From: Pelagibius sp040217155
Lineage (GTDB): Bacteria; Pseudomonadota; Alphaproteobacteria; Kiloniellales; Kiloniellaceae
Direction of reading: 5' to 3'
DNA length: 64,000 bases
Assembly: GCA_040217155.1 (NCBI GenBank)
Contig: JAVJNS010000029.1
Coordinates: 124,001 to 188,000, forward strand
Shown: piece by piece, positions 46,422-54,397 of the stretch
Position numbering within the stretch: the stretch's first letter is position 1
Layout of the letters: the number at the start of each line of letters is the position of its first letter
The notes under the pieces: generated by a model
What the model was told of the DNA's origin: nothing
The model's input: the letters and a program-made list of their open reading frames with translations, nothing else
The model's database searches: none
Program-made: the position numbers and the translations under genes

Positions 46422-47669
46422 TTACTGCGTCGCTACCGCGGCTTTCGGAGTCACCAGGATGATGCGGTTGGTGCTGGTCTGGTGGATCAGCAGGTTGCCG
46501 TTTTCGGTCGCGCGCATGTGGCGGACGATGCCGGCATGGACGCCGCCGGACGGAATCGCCCAACTCTGGAAGGTCTCTGTCGCCGGATCGAAGCGCACCA
46601 GCGGATCGGGCCGCACGCCGGACTCGTTGTACCAGACGATGCCGTCGATCACCGCGATGGCGTAGGGGTGGGATCTGGGTCCGCTGGGCGAGGGCCACTC
46701 CTTGATCGCGCCCGTCGCCGGGTCGTAGCGGCCGAGGCGCCCCTGCGACGAATTCACGTACCAGATCATGCCATCCCCGGCGATGTCGAGGCGCCGCACC
46801 GTGGTCGCCGGGTCGGGCAGCTTCACCTCGGTCAGCGCCATGGTCTGAGGGTCGACCTTGAGCAGGCAGTTGCTGCCGTTGCAGGCGACCCAGGGCACGC
46901 CGCGCTTGTCGATCTTGATGCCGTAGGGGCGGGCCCCTGCCGTCGGCGCGGTGACCAGTCTGATGTCGCCGCTTGCCGGGTCGAGACGGCCGATCATGTT
47001 GCTCTGCTGCAGGGTGAACCAGAAGATGCCCTGGTCATCGAAGACCGCGGTATGGGGATCGCGCGCCGCCGGGTCCGGCATGTCATAGACCGTGATCTCC
47101 CCGGTCTCGGGGTCGAATTTCCCGACGCTGCCGTTCTTGTTGCCGGTGTACCAGATCTTGCCGTCGGCATCGGGGGTGACGCTGTGCGGCATGGCGCCGG
47201 CGGGCAGCGGGTATTCGGTCATGGCGCCGGTCGCGGGGTCGATCTTGCCGATCAAGTTGCCCCACTGGCCGGCCCACCAGATGGACCCGTCAACCGCTTC
47301 GACCGGATCGCGCGCGCGCTGGCCCAGGGTCGGCACCTGCCACTCGGTGAAGCCGATTTGCTGGTCGCCGGGCACCAGGGTGGCGGCGCGGTTGGCGCTG
47401 GGCGGGAAGTGGGCGGCCAGATAGCCGGTGATGCTGTCGCGCAACTCGGGATTGCCCGAGAGGTCGATCATGGTGCTGGTGAGCTCACGCCAGCCGTCCT
47501 GGCTGTAGCCGGAACTGCGGGTGATCTGGTTGGTCTGATGACAGGCGGTGCAGACGCTCTCGACCTGGTCCCTGCCGGCGCCTGCCGGCAGGTCCGCCGC
47601 CGGCGCGGCGAGGGGCAGGGCGGCGCTCAGCAGTGTGGCGCCAAGCGTGGGGATCAACCGATTCAGCAT
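46422..47669 (-). CDS. Cytochrome c domain fused to Vgb-type beta-propeller
   Basis: Secreted protein (415 aa) with a signal peptide (LIPTLGATLLSAALPLAAPAA), a single heme-attachment motif CTACH near residue 40, and then a seven-bladed propeller of the streptogramin lyase (Vgb) type with repeats such as GKIDPATGAMTEYPLP and GRYDPATGAIKEWPSP. The heme motif implies periplasmic location and an electron-transfer role, so it is unlikely to be an antibiotic lyase. Substrate unknown. Confidence 0.85.
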   Translation of the reverse strand: MLNRLIPTLGATLLSAALPLAAPAADLPAGAGRDQVESVCTACHQTNQITRSSGYSQDGWRELTSTMIDLSGNPELRDSITGYLAAHFPPSANRAATLVPGDQQIGFTEWQVPTLGQRARDPVEAVDGSIWWAGQWGNLIGKIDPATGAMTEYPLPAGAMPHSVTPDADGKIWYTGNKNGSVGKFDPETGEITVYDMPDPAARDPHTAVFDDQGIFWFTLQQSNMIGRLDPASGDIRLVTAPTAGARPYGIKIDKRGVPWVACNGSNCLLKVDPQTMALTEVKLPDPATTVRRLDIAGDGMIWYVNSSQGRLGRYDPATGAIKEWPSPSGPRSHPYAIAVIDGIVWYNESGVRPDPLVRFDPATETFQSWAIPSGGVHAGIVRHMRATENGNLLIHQTSTNRIILVTPKAAVATQ

Positions 47670-47892
47670 CGCAATCCTCCCGATCGAGCTTGAGGCATAA
47701 GTTAACCGGAATGGTCCCGTCTGAATTGCGTTGAAGTCAAGGGTGAAGATGGGGATTCAGGCGTTGATTTTGTGTTCCGGCATCCGCCCGCTGTGCCGGC
47801 AAGGGCGGCGGCGCCACGACCGCTCCCATTGACGCCGCCGGTGCGATGGGTGTCTCGTGGGGCAAGCCGACGTCACACTGGAGAACCGATCA

Positions 47893-48342
47893 ATGCCATC
47901 CAGCCGCCTCTTCACAGCCATCTTCGCCGCTACCTTCGCCGCCGGGGTCGTCACCGCAAGCCTCGGTTCCGACCCGGCTTTCGCCCAGTCGCCCCAGCCT
48001 GCCTGCGCCGAAGGCGCCTACGCCATGGCGCGGCTGGAGCTCTATTTCGGCACCCAGCGGCCCGGCGGCGCGCCGGTGACCGACGCCGAGTGGGCCGGCT
48101 TTCTCGACGAAGAGGTGACGCCGCGCTTTCCCGACGGCCTGACGGTGCTGACGGGCAACGGCCAGTGGCGCAATGCCAAGGGCGTGGTGACCAAGGAGAC
48201 CTCGGCGGTGCTGGTGATCCTCTTTTCGCCGGCGCCGGAAAAGGAGGCGGCGATCCAGGACATCCGCGCCGCCTACAAGGACCGCTTCGATCAGGAGAGC
48301 GTCATGCGCGTCGACGGTCCGACGCAGTGCGTGTCGTTTTAG
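47893..48342 (+). CDS. DUF3574 family secreted protein
   Basis: A 149-aa protein with a signal peptide (LFTAIFAATFAAGVVTAS, cut near AFA) and a DUF3574-like core: ARLELYFGTQRPGG, EEVTPRFPDGLTVL, GQWRNAKG, YKDRFDQESVMRV. Function unknown. ATG 47893 is supported by GGAGAA 9 nt upstream; a GTG at 47857 would spoil the signal peptide. Its TAG stop lies in the first bases of inverted-repeat copy 2. Confidence 0.8.
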   Translation: MPSSRLFTAIFAATFAAGVVTASLGSDPAFAQSPQPACAEGAYAMARLELYFGTQRPGGAPVTDAEWAGFLDEEVTPRFPDGLTVLTGNGQWRNAKGVVTKETSAVLVILFSPAPEKEAAIQDIRAAYKDRFDQESVMRVDGPTQCVSF

Positions 48343-48519
48343 CGCGCTTTGCGCCCAATTTGAGCCATTCTGCCGTGCGGCTTTGCGCCAGTACTGGGGG
48401 GCTTTGTCTTGACCATAGCGCCGCTATGCCCGCGGAACTTCAGGGCGCGCCTGCCTCCTGACGGAACGCCGCACCGCTCGAATACAGAATTGAGTCAAAT
48501 TGGGCGCAAAGCGCTTTAG
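48337..48519. repeat. Long inverted-repeat (MITE-like) element, copy 2
   Basis: Related to 14195-14361: the outer ends (CTTTGCGCCCAATTTGA inward on both sides) and the core CATAGCGCCGCTATG (48414-48428) are shared. The inner halves of the arms have decayed, with small indels. It fills the gap between two convergent genes and carries both of their stop codons (TAG 48340-48342; TAA of queF at 48518-48516). TTTAG occurs at both edges, which could be a target duplication or part of the ends. Confidence 0.85.
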
Positions 48520-48974
48520 CCTCTGCCGCGGTAGGGAGCGACGCCCTGGTCGGGCAGCCAGAGAGCTTCGGGCGGCGCGCCGGTCTGCCAGAACACGTCG
48601 ATCGGCATGCCGCCGCGCGGGTACCAGTAGCCGCCGATGCGCAGCCACCGCGGCGCCAGGGTCTCGACCAGCCGGCGGCCGATGGCCAGGGTGCAGTCCT
48701 CGTGGAAGGCGCCGTGACTGCGGAAGGAGCCGAGGTACAGCTTCAGGGATTTGGACTCCACCAGCCAGGCCTCCGGCACGTAGTCGATGACCAGGTGCGC
48801 GAAATCGGGCTGGCCGGTCATCGGGCAGAGCGAGGTGAACTCCGGCGCCGTGAAACGCACCAGGTAGTCCACATCCCGCTGCGCATTTGGCACCCGCTCG
48901 AGGACGGCCTTATCGGGGCTCTCGGGCAGCGCCGCCGCGCCGCCAAGCTGGGTCAATCCGCTGGTATCCGTCAC
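48516..48974 (-). CDS. queF: NADPH-dependent 7-cyano-7-deazaguanine reductase (QueF)
   Basis: Reduces preQ0 to preQ1 in queuosine biosynthesis (152 aa, short single-domain form). The nucleophilic Cys is at residue 50 in TSLCPMTGQPDF with the catalytic Asp seven residues later; ESKSLKLYLGSFR is the NADPH-binding signature, and FHEDCT follows. GTG at 48974 has GGAGG 7 nt upstream and overlaps the acetyltransferase stop. The terminal residues and TAA stop run into the repeat element. Confidence 0.94.
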   Translation of the reverse strand: MTDTSGLTQLGGAAALPESPDKAVLERVPNAQRDVDYLVRFTAPEFTSLCPMTGQPDFAHLVIDYVPEAWLVESKSLKLYLGSFRSHGAFHEDCTLAIGRRLVETLAPRWLRIGGYWYPRGGMPIDVFWQTGAPPEALWLPDQGVAPYRGRG

Positions 48975-49546
48975 GTTGCATCCTCCGCCGCGATATTCTT
49001 TATCACTTTGGCCGGATTGCCGACGGCGACGCAACCGGCGGGCACATCCTTCACCACCACGCTGCCGGCGCCGACCACCGCGTTGTCGCCGATGCTGACA
49101 CCGGGCAGCAGGATGGCGCCGCCGCCGATCCAGACGTTGCGGCCCAGGGTGACGGGCCTGGCGGTTTCCATGAAGGCGGCGCGCTCGACCGGGTCGAGCG
49201 GATGGATGGCGGTGTAGATCTGCACGGCCGGGCCGAGCAGGGTCTTGTCGCCGATCTCGACCCGCGCGCAGTCGAGGATGACGCAACCGGTGTTGATGTA
49301 GACCGCGTCGCCCAGGTAGGTGTTCACGCCGTAGGCGCAGCGGAACGGCGTTTCGATGAAGACGTCGTCGCCGAGGCCGCCGAGCAGATCCTTGAGGAGC
49401 GCGCCTTGGGGTTCGTCTTCCAGGGGGTCGGAGCGGTTGTAGGCATAGACGCTTTCATGCGCCTTCCGGCGCAGCGCCTTCAGGTCTGGGTCCATGATGT
49501 TGTAGGCAAGGCCGGCCAGCGCCTTTTCGCGGTCGGTCAGGCTCAT
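48971..49546 (-). CDS. Sugar O-acetyltransferase (Maa/LacA/NodL family)
   Basis: Left-handed beta-helix (hexapeptide) acetyltransferase (191 aa) using acetyl-CoA. Residues 1-55 are the helical N-terminal domain (LAGLAYNIMDPDLKALRRKA); then CAYGVNTYLGDAVYINTGC, catalytic-His region YTAIHPLDP near 110, and IGGGAILLPGVSIGDNAVVGAG. ATG 49546 overlaps the stop of the upstream gene (ATGA). Acceptor could be a free sugar or thiogalactoside-like compound. Confidence 0.9.
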   Translation of the reverse strand: MSLTDREKALAGLAYNIMDPDLKALRRKAHESVYAYNRSDPLEDEPQGALLKDLLGGLGDDVFIETPFRCAYGVNTYLGDAVYINTGCVILDCARVEIGDKTLLGPAVQIYTAIHPLDPVERAAFMETARPVTLGRNVWIGGGAILLPGVSIGDNAVVGAGSVVVKDVPAGCVAVGNPAKVIKNIAAEDAT

Positions 49547-50775
49547 CGCCACATCGCCTGGGGATTGTTCAGTAGCTTGGGCGGCACCGCGAGACAGTAG
49601 ACCCCGAGCGACTGCAGGTGGCGGCAGGCGGAGCCGGCGCCTTCCCGGTCGAGGTCGACCAGCAGGGCGGAGTAGCGGTGGGTGGCGAGGCTGGTGCGCG
49701 CGACGATCGTCGGCTTGCCCTGGCTGATCACCTCCTCCAGGGCGGTCTGGTTTTCTTCGATGCGGGCAGACGCCTCGGCCTTGCTGACGAAGGAGCCGAA
49801 AACCAAGCCCCAGCCGGGCAGTTCGCCTGCCGCCATGGTCTCGGTGTTGGGGCTCTGCTGCACCGGGCAGCGGCCGAGCGCCAGTACGTAGGGCGCCGCC
49901 CCAGTGACCCGCCGCGGCAGATCGGCGATGGTCAGGGAGGATTCGGCCGGCGGCGCGGCGAAACCCTCATCCATCAGCTTCGACATCAGCGCATTGCGCG
50001 CGCCGCTGTTCGCGGCACCGAGAACCACGGCGATCAGCCGCCGCCCATCGCGTGCCGCCGCGGCCAGCAGGTTGTAGCCGGAGCCGCAGGTAAACCCGGT
50101 CTTGAACCCCTCGGCGCCGGGATAGGCGCCGAGCCAGCCGTTGTAGGTCGGCCGCGAGTCCTGGCCAAAGGCCACGTACTCTTTTCTAAAGTAGGCATAG
50201 TATTGCGGAAAATCCTTCACCAGCGCGCGGGCCAGGATCACCAGGTCGCGCGCCGTGGTGACCTGTGCCTGGTCGGGCAGGCCGGAGGCATTGGAGAACA
50301 CTGACTGGTTCATGCCCAGCGTCTGGGCCTGGCGGGTCATGGCGGTGACGAAGTCCGCCTCGCTGCCGCTCACTGCTTCGGCCAGGGCCACGGCGGCGTC
50401 GTTGGCGGAGCGCACGATCAGCGCCTCGAGCAGCAGCTTCACCGTCGCCTGGCTGCCACGGCGAAGACCCAGGCGGGTCGGCGGCTGCGCCGCGGCGCGG
50501 GCCGAAACCGGGATCCTCTGGCCGAGCGTCAGCCGGCCTTCGGCGAGCGCCTGAAATGCCATGTAGGCGGTCATGACCTTGGTGACAGAGGCGGGATACC
50601 AGTGGCGGGTGGCGTTCTGCTGGGCCAGGACCGTACCGCTCTCGGCGTCGACCACCAGGTAGGCGGGTTGCGGGCGTGCCGGCTGGGCGGCCGCGACCGG
50701 GCACAGCCCGGGCGCGGCGATGCTCAGCCACAGCGCGGCGGCGGCCAAGCCGGCTCTTCCCCTCGCGCCTTGCAT
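49543..50775 (-). CDS. D-alanyl-D-alanine carboxypeptidase (PBP5/DacA type) with SPOR-like tail
   Basis: Periplasmic penicillin-binding protein (410 aa) that trims peptidoglycan pentapeptides. Signal peptide at residues 1-30, then active-site motifs SVTK (SxxK), SAN (SxN) and KTG in GFKTGFTCGSGYN. The last ~85 residues (WGLVFGSFVSKAEASARIEE onward) look like a SPOR domain, which would bring it to the septum, in place of the usual amphipathic anchor. Heads a dac-maa-queF run with 4-nt overlaps. Confidence 0.92.
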   Translation of the reverse strand: MQGARGRAGLAAAALWLSIAAPGLCPVAAAQPARPQPAYLVVDAESGTVLAQQNATRHWYPASVTKVMTAYMAFQALAEGRLTLGQRIPVSARAAAQPPTRLGLRRGSQATVKLLLEALIVRSANDAAVALAEAVSGSEADFVTAMTRQAQTLGMNQSVFSNASGLPDQAQVTTARDLVILARALVKDFPQYYAYFRKEYVAFGQDSRPTYNGWLGAYPGAEGFKTGFTCGSGYNLLAAAARDGRRLIAVVLGAANSGARNALMSKLMDEGFAAPPAESSLTIADLPRRVTGAAPYVLALGRCPVQQSPNTETMAAGELPGWGLVFGSFVSKAEASARIEENQTALEEVISQGKPTIVARTSLATHRYSALLVDLDREGAGSACRHLQSLGVYCLAVPPKLLNNPQAMWR

Positions 50776-50850
50776 GCCTCTCCCCGTATGGCCTTTCTCC
50801 CGGTGCCTACCATAGCCGCTCGCGCCGCGGTGGAGAAGCGCCAGAAAGGT

Positions 50851-51780
50851 TTAGTACCCCTGCGACAGATCCACCATATCGGGGACCGGCTGGCCGGCCA
50901 TGAAGCGCTTCAGGTTCTCGGCGATGACCTTGGCGCCGGCCGCCGGATCGATGAGGCTGGCGATGTGCGGGGTCAGCAGGATCTTCGGATGCGTCCAGAA
51001 GGGGTGATCCTCCGGCGGCGGTTCCTGGTGCAGCACGTCGAGGGTGGCGCCACCGAGCTGTCCGGAGTCCAAGGCGGGAATGAGATCCTTCTCGGTCAGG
51101 TGCTGGCCGCGCCCGACGTTGATGAGGCAGGCGCCCTGGGGCAGCTGCGCGAAGAGCCGCCGGTTCAGAATGCCCTCGGTCGCCGAGGTCAAAGGCAGTA
51201 GGCAGATCAGGATTTCCGACTGCGCTAGAAACGCGGCAAGTTCGTCCTCGCCGTGGAAACACTCGATGCCGTGCAGCCGCTTGGCCCGGCGCGACCAGCC
51301 GCGCACCGCGAAGTCGAGGCCGGCCAGAGTGCGGGCCACCTCCGCCCCCATGTTGCCGAGCCCCATAATGCCGACGCCGCGCTGCGGGGCGGGGGGCGTG
51401 ATGATCTGGTCCCAGACCCTGTTCGCCTGCGCCGCCTGGATCTCCGGCAGGCGGCGGTGAAAGCGCAGCACGTGAAGGGCGAGGTATTCGCGCATGCGCT
51501 GCCGCAGCTCGCCGCCGACGGTGCGGATGATCGGCACCTTGCGCGGCAGCTCCGGATCGACCAGCAGGTGATCGATGCCGGCGCCCATGGAGACGATGCA
51601 CTTCAGATTGGGAAAGGTTTTCAGGCCGCCGGCGGGCGGCTTCCAGACCACGGCGTATTCGACCTTGGACTTGTCGCCGGCATCGTCCCAGCCGCGGCAT
51701 TCGATATCGGGCAGCAACTCCTGCAAGGCATCACGCCACCACTCGGCCCGGCTTTGGCCGACGCGCACAACCAATGTCAT
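50851..51780 (-). CDS. Glyoxylate/hydroxypyruvate reductase A-like dehydrogenase
   Basis: D-isomer-specific 2-hydroxyacid dehydrogenase (309 aa, GhrA type). Substrate-binding VSMGAGIDHL near residue 65, NAD(P) motif GIMGLGNMGAEVA near 138, NVGRG near 222, acidic residue in HQEPPPEDHPFW, and catalytic His in LLTPHIASLID near 275. It begins 4 nt after the EthD-domain gene, so the two are cotranscribed. Converts glyoxylate or hydroxypyruvate to the hydroxyacid. Confidence 0.92.
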   Translation of the reverse strand: MTLVVRVGQSRAEWWRDALQELLPDIECRGWDDAGDKSKVEYAVVWKPPAGGLKTFPNLKCIVSMGAGIDHLLVDPELPRKVPIIRTVGGELRQRMREYLALHVLRFHRRLPEIQAAQANRVWDQIITPPAPQRGVGIMGLGNMGAEVARTLAGLDFAVRGWSRRAKRLHGIECFHGEDELAAFLAQSEILICLLPLTSATEGILNRRLFAQLPQGACLINVGRGQHLTEKDLIPALDSGQLGGATLDVLHQEPPPEDHPFWTHPKILLTPHIASLIDPAAGAKVIAENLKRFMAGQPVPDMVDLSQGY

Positions 51781-51784
51781 CTTG

Positions 51785-52096
51785 TCATCCTGTCGGGGTG
51801 AAAGGGTGTTCGTCGACGACGAGGCGCTTGCGGGTCTTCACGTGCGCCATGGAGTCCGCCGCGACGGCCTTGCCAAGTTCGGTGCCGTAGGCGGCCAGCA
51901 TGGCGTCCTCGCTGTCGAACCACAGTTCGCTGACACCGTCGTAGTCGCCGTCCGCTTCCCGGGCGATGTTCACCTGATAGCGCTTCAGACCGTCGAGCTT
52001 CAGCGCCAGGGGGACATGCTCCTTCAGCATCCAGTCGGAAAACGCCTGAAGACTCATGCCGTCCTTGCGTTTCAGCAGTATCACCGCCTTGATCAT
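51785..52096 (-). CDS. EthD-domain protein (dimeric alpha-beta barrel)
   Basis: A 103-aa protein with the EthD pattern: KAVILLKRKDGMSLQAFSDW, then EHVPLALKL and GVSELWFDSEDAMLAAY. Members include EthD of ether degradation and small isomerase-like enzymes; function here is unknown. Located between the RutR-like regulator (33 nt upstream) and the ghrA-like gene, all on the minus strand. Confidence 0.85.
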   Translation of the reverse strand: MIKAVILLKRKDGMSLQAFSDWMLKEHVPLALKLDGLKRYQVNIAREADGDYDGVSELWFDSEDAMLAAYGTELGKAVAADSMAHVKTRKRLVVDEHPFTPTG

Positions 52097-52129
52097 GTCA
52101 CTCCTCTTGGTCTTGCGGGCCTCTTCGTC

Positions 52130-52810
52130 CTACGGGGCTTTATAGTTTAACCCGCAGCCCTTCAGCACCATGCGCACGATGGTCTCAGCCGCGTCGTCGT
52201 AGTCCTTGGCCGCCAGTTGGCGGCGGCCGACCAGGGCGCCGACCTGGACCTCGAAGTCGGCGTAGTGCTGCGTCGCGGCCCAGATCACCGAGAACAGGTG
52301 CACCGGGTCGACGGACTCCATCCTGCCCGCCGCCGCCCAGGCCTCCAAGACCTTTGCCTTTTCCTTCACCAGACTGCGCAGCTCGTTCTTCAGAAAGTCC
52401 CGGGTGTGGCGCGCGCCGCGGATCATCTCGTGGGCATAGACCTTGGAGGCGAGGGGCCGCTCGCGGGAGTGGCGCATCTTGGCGCGGATGTAGTCGGCCA
52501 GGGCGACGGCGGGGTCGCCGGCCTCGGTGATGCGGTCGAGCTCGCCCAGCCAGAGGCCGAGGATATCTTCCAGCACCGCGCGGTAGAGCGCCTCCTTGGT
52601 GCCGAAGTAGTAGTGCACGTTGGCCTTGGGCAGCCCGGCCTTTTCGGCGATGGCGGCGGTGGTGGCGCCGCGGTAGCCCTGGGTGGCGAAGACCTGCTCG
52701 GCGGCATCGAGGATCAGCGCGCGGTTGCGGATCCGAATATGCCCGGGCGACGACTCTTCCTTGCCGTCCTGATCCTTGGCCTCGGCAGCCTTGGTGACCG
52801 CTTCCGACAT
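52130..52810 (-). CDS. rutR: TetR-family regulator, RutR-like
   Basis: A 226-aa repressor with an N-terminal helix-turn-helix (ILDAAEQVFATQGYRGATTA, then KANVHYYFGTKEALY) and a C-terminal ligand domain of RutR type (WAATQHYADFEVQVG near residue 175). RutR proteins sense uracil/thymine and repress pyrimidine-degradation genes. ATG 52810 has GGAG 6 nt upstream. It is divergent from preT, and the gap holds two palindromes matching the RutR consensus, one of which may also give autoregulation. Confidence 0.9.
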   Translation of the reverse strand: MSEAVTKAAEAKDQDGKEESSPGHIRIRNRALILDAAEQVFATQGYRGATTAAIAEKAGLPKANVHYYFGTKEALYRAVLEDILGLWLGELDRITEAGDPAVALADYIRAKMRHSRERPLASKVYAHEMIRGARHTRDFLKNELRSLVKEKAKVLEAWAAAGRMESVDPVHLFSVIWAATQHYADFEVQVGALVGRRQLAAKDYDDAAETIVRMVLKGCGLNYKAP

Positions 52811-52896
52811 TCGCACTCCTGCATCCCCGCCGTTCTCCGGCGCATAATCCGCTGATCCGCGCCGATCTTTGCCGATCCGGCGGTTCGACGCAAAAC

Positions 52897-52912
52897 CTGA
52901 CCAATTGGTCAA
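52897..52912. promoter_or_regulatory. RutR operator 1
   Basis: CTGACCAATTGGTCAA is a 16-bp palindrome (one mismatch at the outermost pair) and fits the known E. coli RutR site TTGACCAnnTGGTCAA in 15 of the 14 fixed plus spacer positions apart from the first base. It lies nearest to the rutR gene and could control it. Confidence 0.85.
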
Positions 52913-52918
52913 TTTTAA

Positions 52919-52934
52919 TTGACCGCTTGGTCAG
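52919..52934. promoter_or_regulatory. RutR operator 2
   Basis: TTGACCGCTTGGTCAG has the same half-site spacing (TTGACC, four bases, GGTCAG). Its centre is 22 bp from that of operator 1, two helical turns, so two dimers could bind on one face. It covers the putative -35 box of preT. Confidence 0.85.
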
Positions 52935-52948
52935 GACAACGCTACAGT
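52919..52948 (+). promoter_or_regulatory. Putative preT promoter
   Basis: TTGACC (52919-52924) and TACAGT (52943-52948) are separated by 18 nt and lie 65-94 nt before the preT start. The -35 is inside operator 2, so repressor binding would block polymerase. Assigned by eye from sigma-70-like boxes. Confidence 0.5.
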
Positions 52949-53012
52949 CATCCGCATCACCAGTGCAAGACACCCCAAGAGTGTTTGCGCTCAAATGGTC
53001 AGGGAGATCACC

Positions 53013-54377
53013 ATGGGGACCCAACCGGACATCGCGGCCGGGCGCCTGCCGGACTCCGCCTACGCGGAGAACTTCAGCGACGTGCATCCGCCGCTCGACC
53101 GCAAGGCGGCGCTGATCGAATCGAGCCGCTGCTACTTCTGCTACGACGCGCCCTGCATCGAGGCCTGTCCGACGGGCATCGATATCCCGAGCTTTATCCG
53201 CAAGATCTCCACCGACAACGTCCGCGGCGCGGCGCAGGACATTCTGGAGGAGAACATCCTCGGCGGCGCCTGCGCCAGGGTCTGCCCGACCGAGGTGCTG
53301 TGCCAGCAGGCCTGCGTGCGCAATACCCAGGAAGCCAAACCGGTTCGGATCGGCCTGCTGCAGCGCTATGCCACCGACGCCCTGATGGAGAACGGCGTGC
53401 AGCCCTTCACCCGCGCGGCGCCGACCGGCAAGAAAATCGCCGTGGTCGGCGCCGGGCCGGCCGGCCTGGCCTGCGCCCATCGGCTGGCCATGCTGGGCCA
53501 TGACGCGGTGATCCTCGAGAGCCGGCCCAAACCGGGCGGCCTCAACGAGTACGGCATCGCCGCCTATAAGGTGCCGGAGGACTTCGCCCAGCGCGAGGTC
53601 GACTTCCTGCTCGCCATCGGCGGCATCGAGATCCGCAGCGGCCAGGCGCTGGGACGCGATTTTTCGCTGGCCGACCTGCGGCGCGATTACGACGCCGTCT
53701 TCCTGGGCATGGGCATGGGCGGCGTGCGCGCCCTCGGTCTGGAGGGCGAGGACCTGGAAGGCATCTACAACGCCGTCGACTACATCGCCGAACTGCGCCA
53801 GAGCCCGGACCTGAAGTCCCTGGCGGTGGGCCGCAAGGTGGTGGTGATCGGCGGCGGCAACACCGCCATCGATATCGCCGTGCAGACCAAGCGCCTGGGC
53901 GCCGAGGACGTGACCCTGGTCTATCGCCGCGGTCCCGAGGCCATGTCGGCGACCCATCATGAGCAAGAGTTCGCGCAAACCAACGGTGTGAAGATCAAGC
54001 ACTGGGCGCAGCCGCGTGAACTGCGCGGCGCGGGCGGCCGCATTACCGAGGTGATCTTCGAGTATACCCAGCTCGATGACTCCGGGCGGCTCGCCGGCAC
54101 CGGCGACACTTTCGGCCTGCCGGTCGACATGCTGTTCAAGGCCATCGGCCAGACCATGCTGGCGCTGCCGCCCAGTTCGCCACAGGGGGCCAACGGCGGC
54201 AGCGAACTGCTGGAGATGGACGGCGAACGCATCGCCGTGAACGCGCAGCGCCAAACCTCGCTGTCGGACGTCTGGGCCGGCGGTGACTGCGTCGCCATCA
54301 GCGAAGACCTGACTGTGGCCGCGGTGCAGGACGGCAAGCTGGCCGCCGAAGCGATCAACGCCAGCCTGCGTGGCTAG
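53013..54377 (+). CDS. preT: Dihydropyrimidine dehydrogenase subunit PreT
   Basis: FAD/NAD(P) and Fe-S subunit (454 aa) that passes electrons to PreA for reduction of uracil and thymine. N-terminal cluster cysteines: CYFCYDAPC-EACPTG and CARVCPTEVLCQQAC; FAD motif VVGAGPAGLACAHRLA near residue 145; NAD(P) motif VVVIGGGNTAIDIA near 280; WAGGD near the C-terminus. ATG 53013 is preferred (GGGAG 6 nt upstream) over 52995. First gene of the operon, controlled by the two RutR sites. Confidence 0.93.
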   Translation: MGTQPDIAAGRLPDSAYAENFSDVHPPLDRKAALIESSRCYFCYDAPCIEACPTGIDIPSFIRKISTDNVRGAAQDILEENILGGACARVCPTEVLCQQACVRNTQEAKPVRIGLLQRYATDALMENGVQPFTRAAPTGKKIAVVGAGPAGLACAHRLAMLGHDAVILESRPKPGGLNEYGIAAYKVPEDFAQREVDFLLAIGGIEIRSGQALGRDFSLADLRRDYDAVFLGMGMGGVRALGLEGEDLEGIYNAVDYIAELRQSPDLKSLAVGRKVVVIGGGNTAIDIAVQTKRLGAEDVTLVYRRGPEAMSATHHEQEFAQTNGVKIKHWAQPRELRGAGGRITEVIFEYTQLDDSGRLAGTGDTFGLPVDMLFKAIGQTMLALPPSSPQGANGGSELLEMDGERIAVNAQRQTSLSDVWAGGDCVAISEDLTVAAVQDGKLAAEAINASLRG

Positions 54378-54397
54378 GTAAGAGAAGGAGAAGACCA

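Noticed and set aside
46422..47669. Virginiamycin B lyase (antibiotic resistance)
   Set aside because: The N-terminal heme motif and signal peptide suggest a periplasmic redox protein; propeller similarity alone does not support the lyase call.
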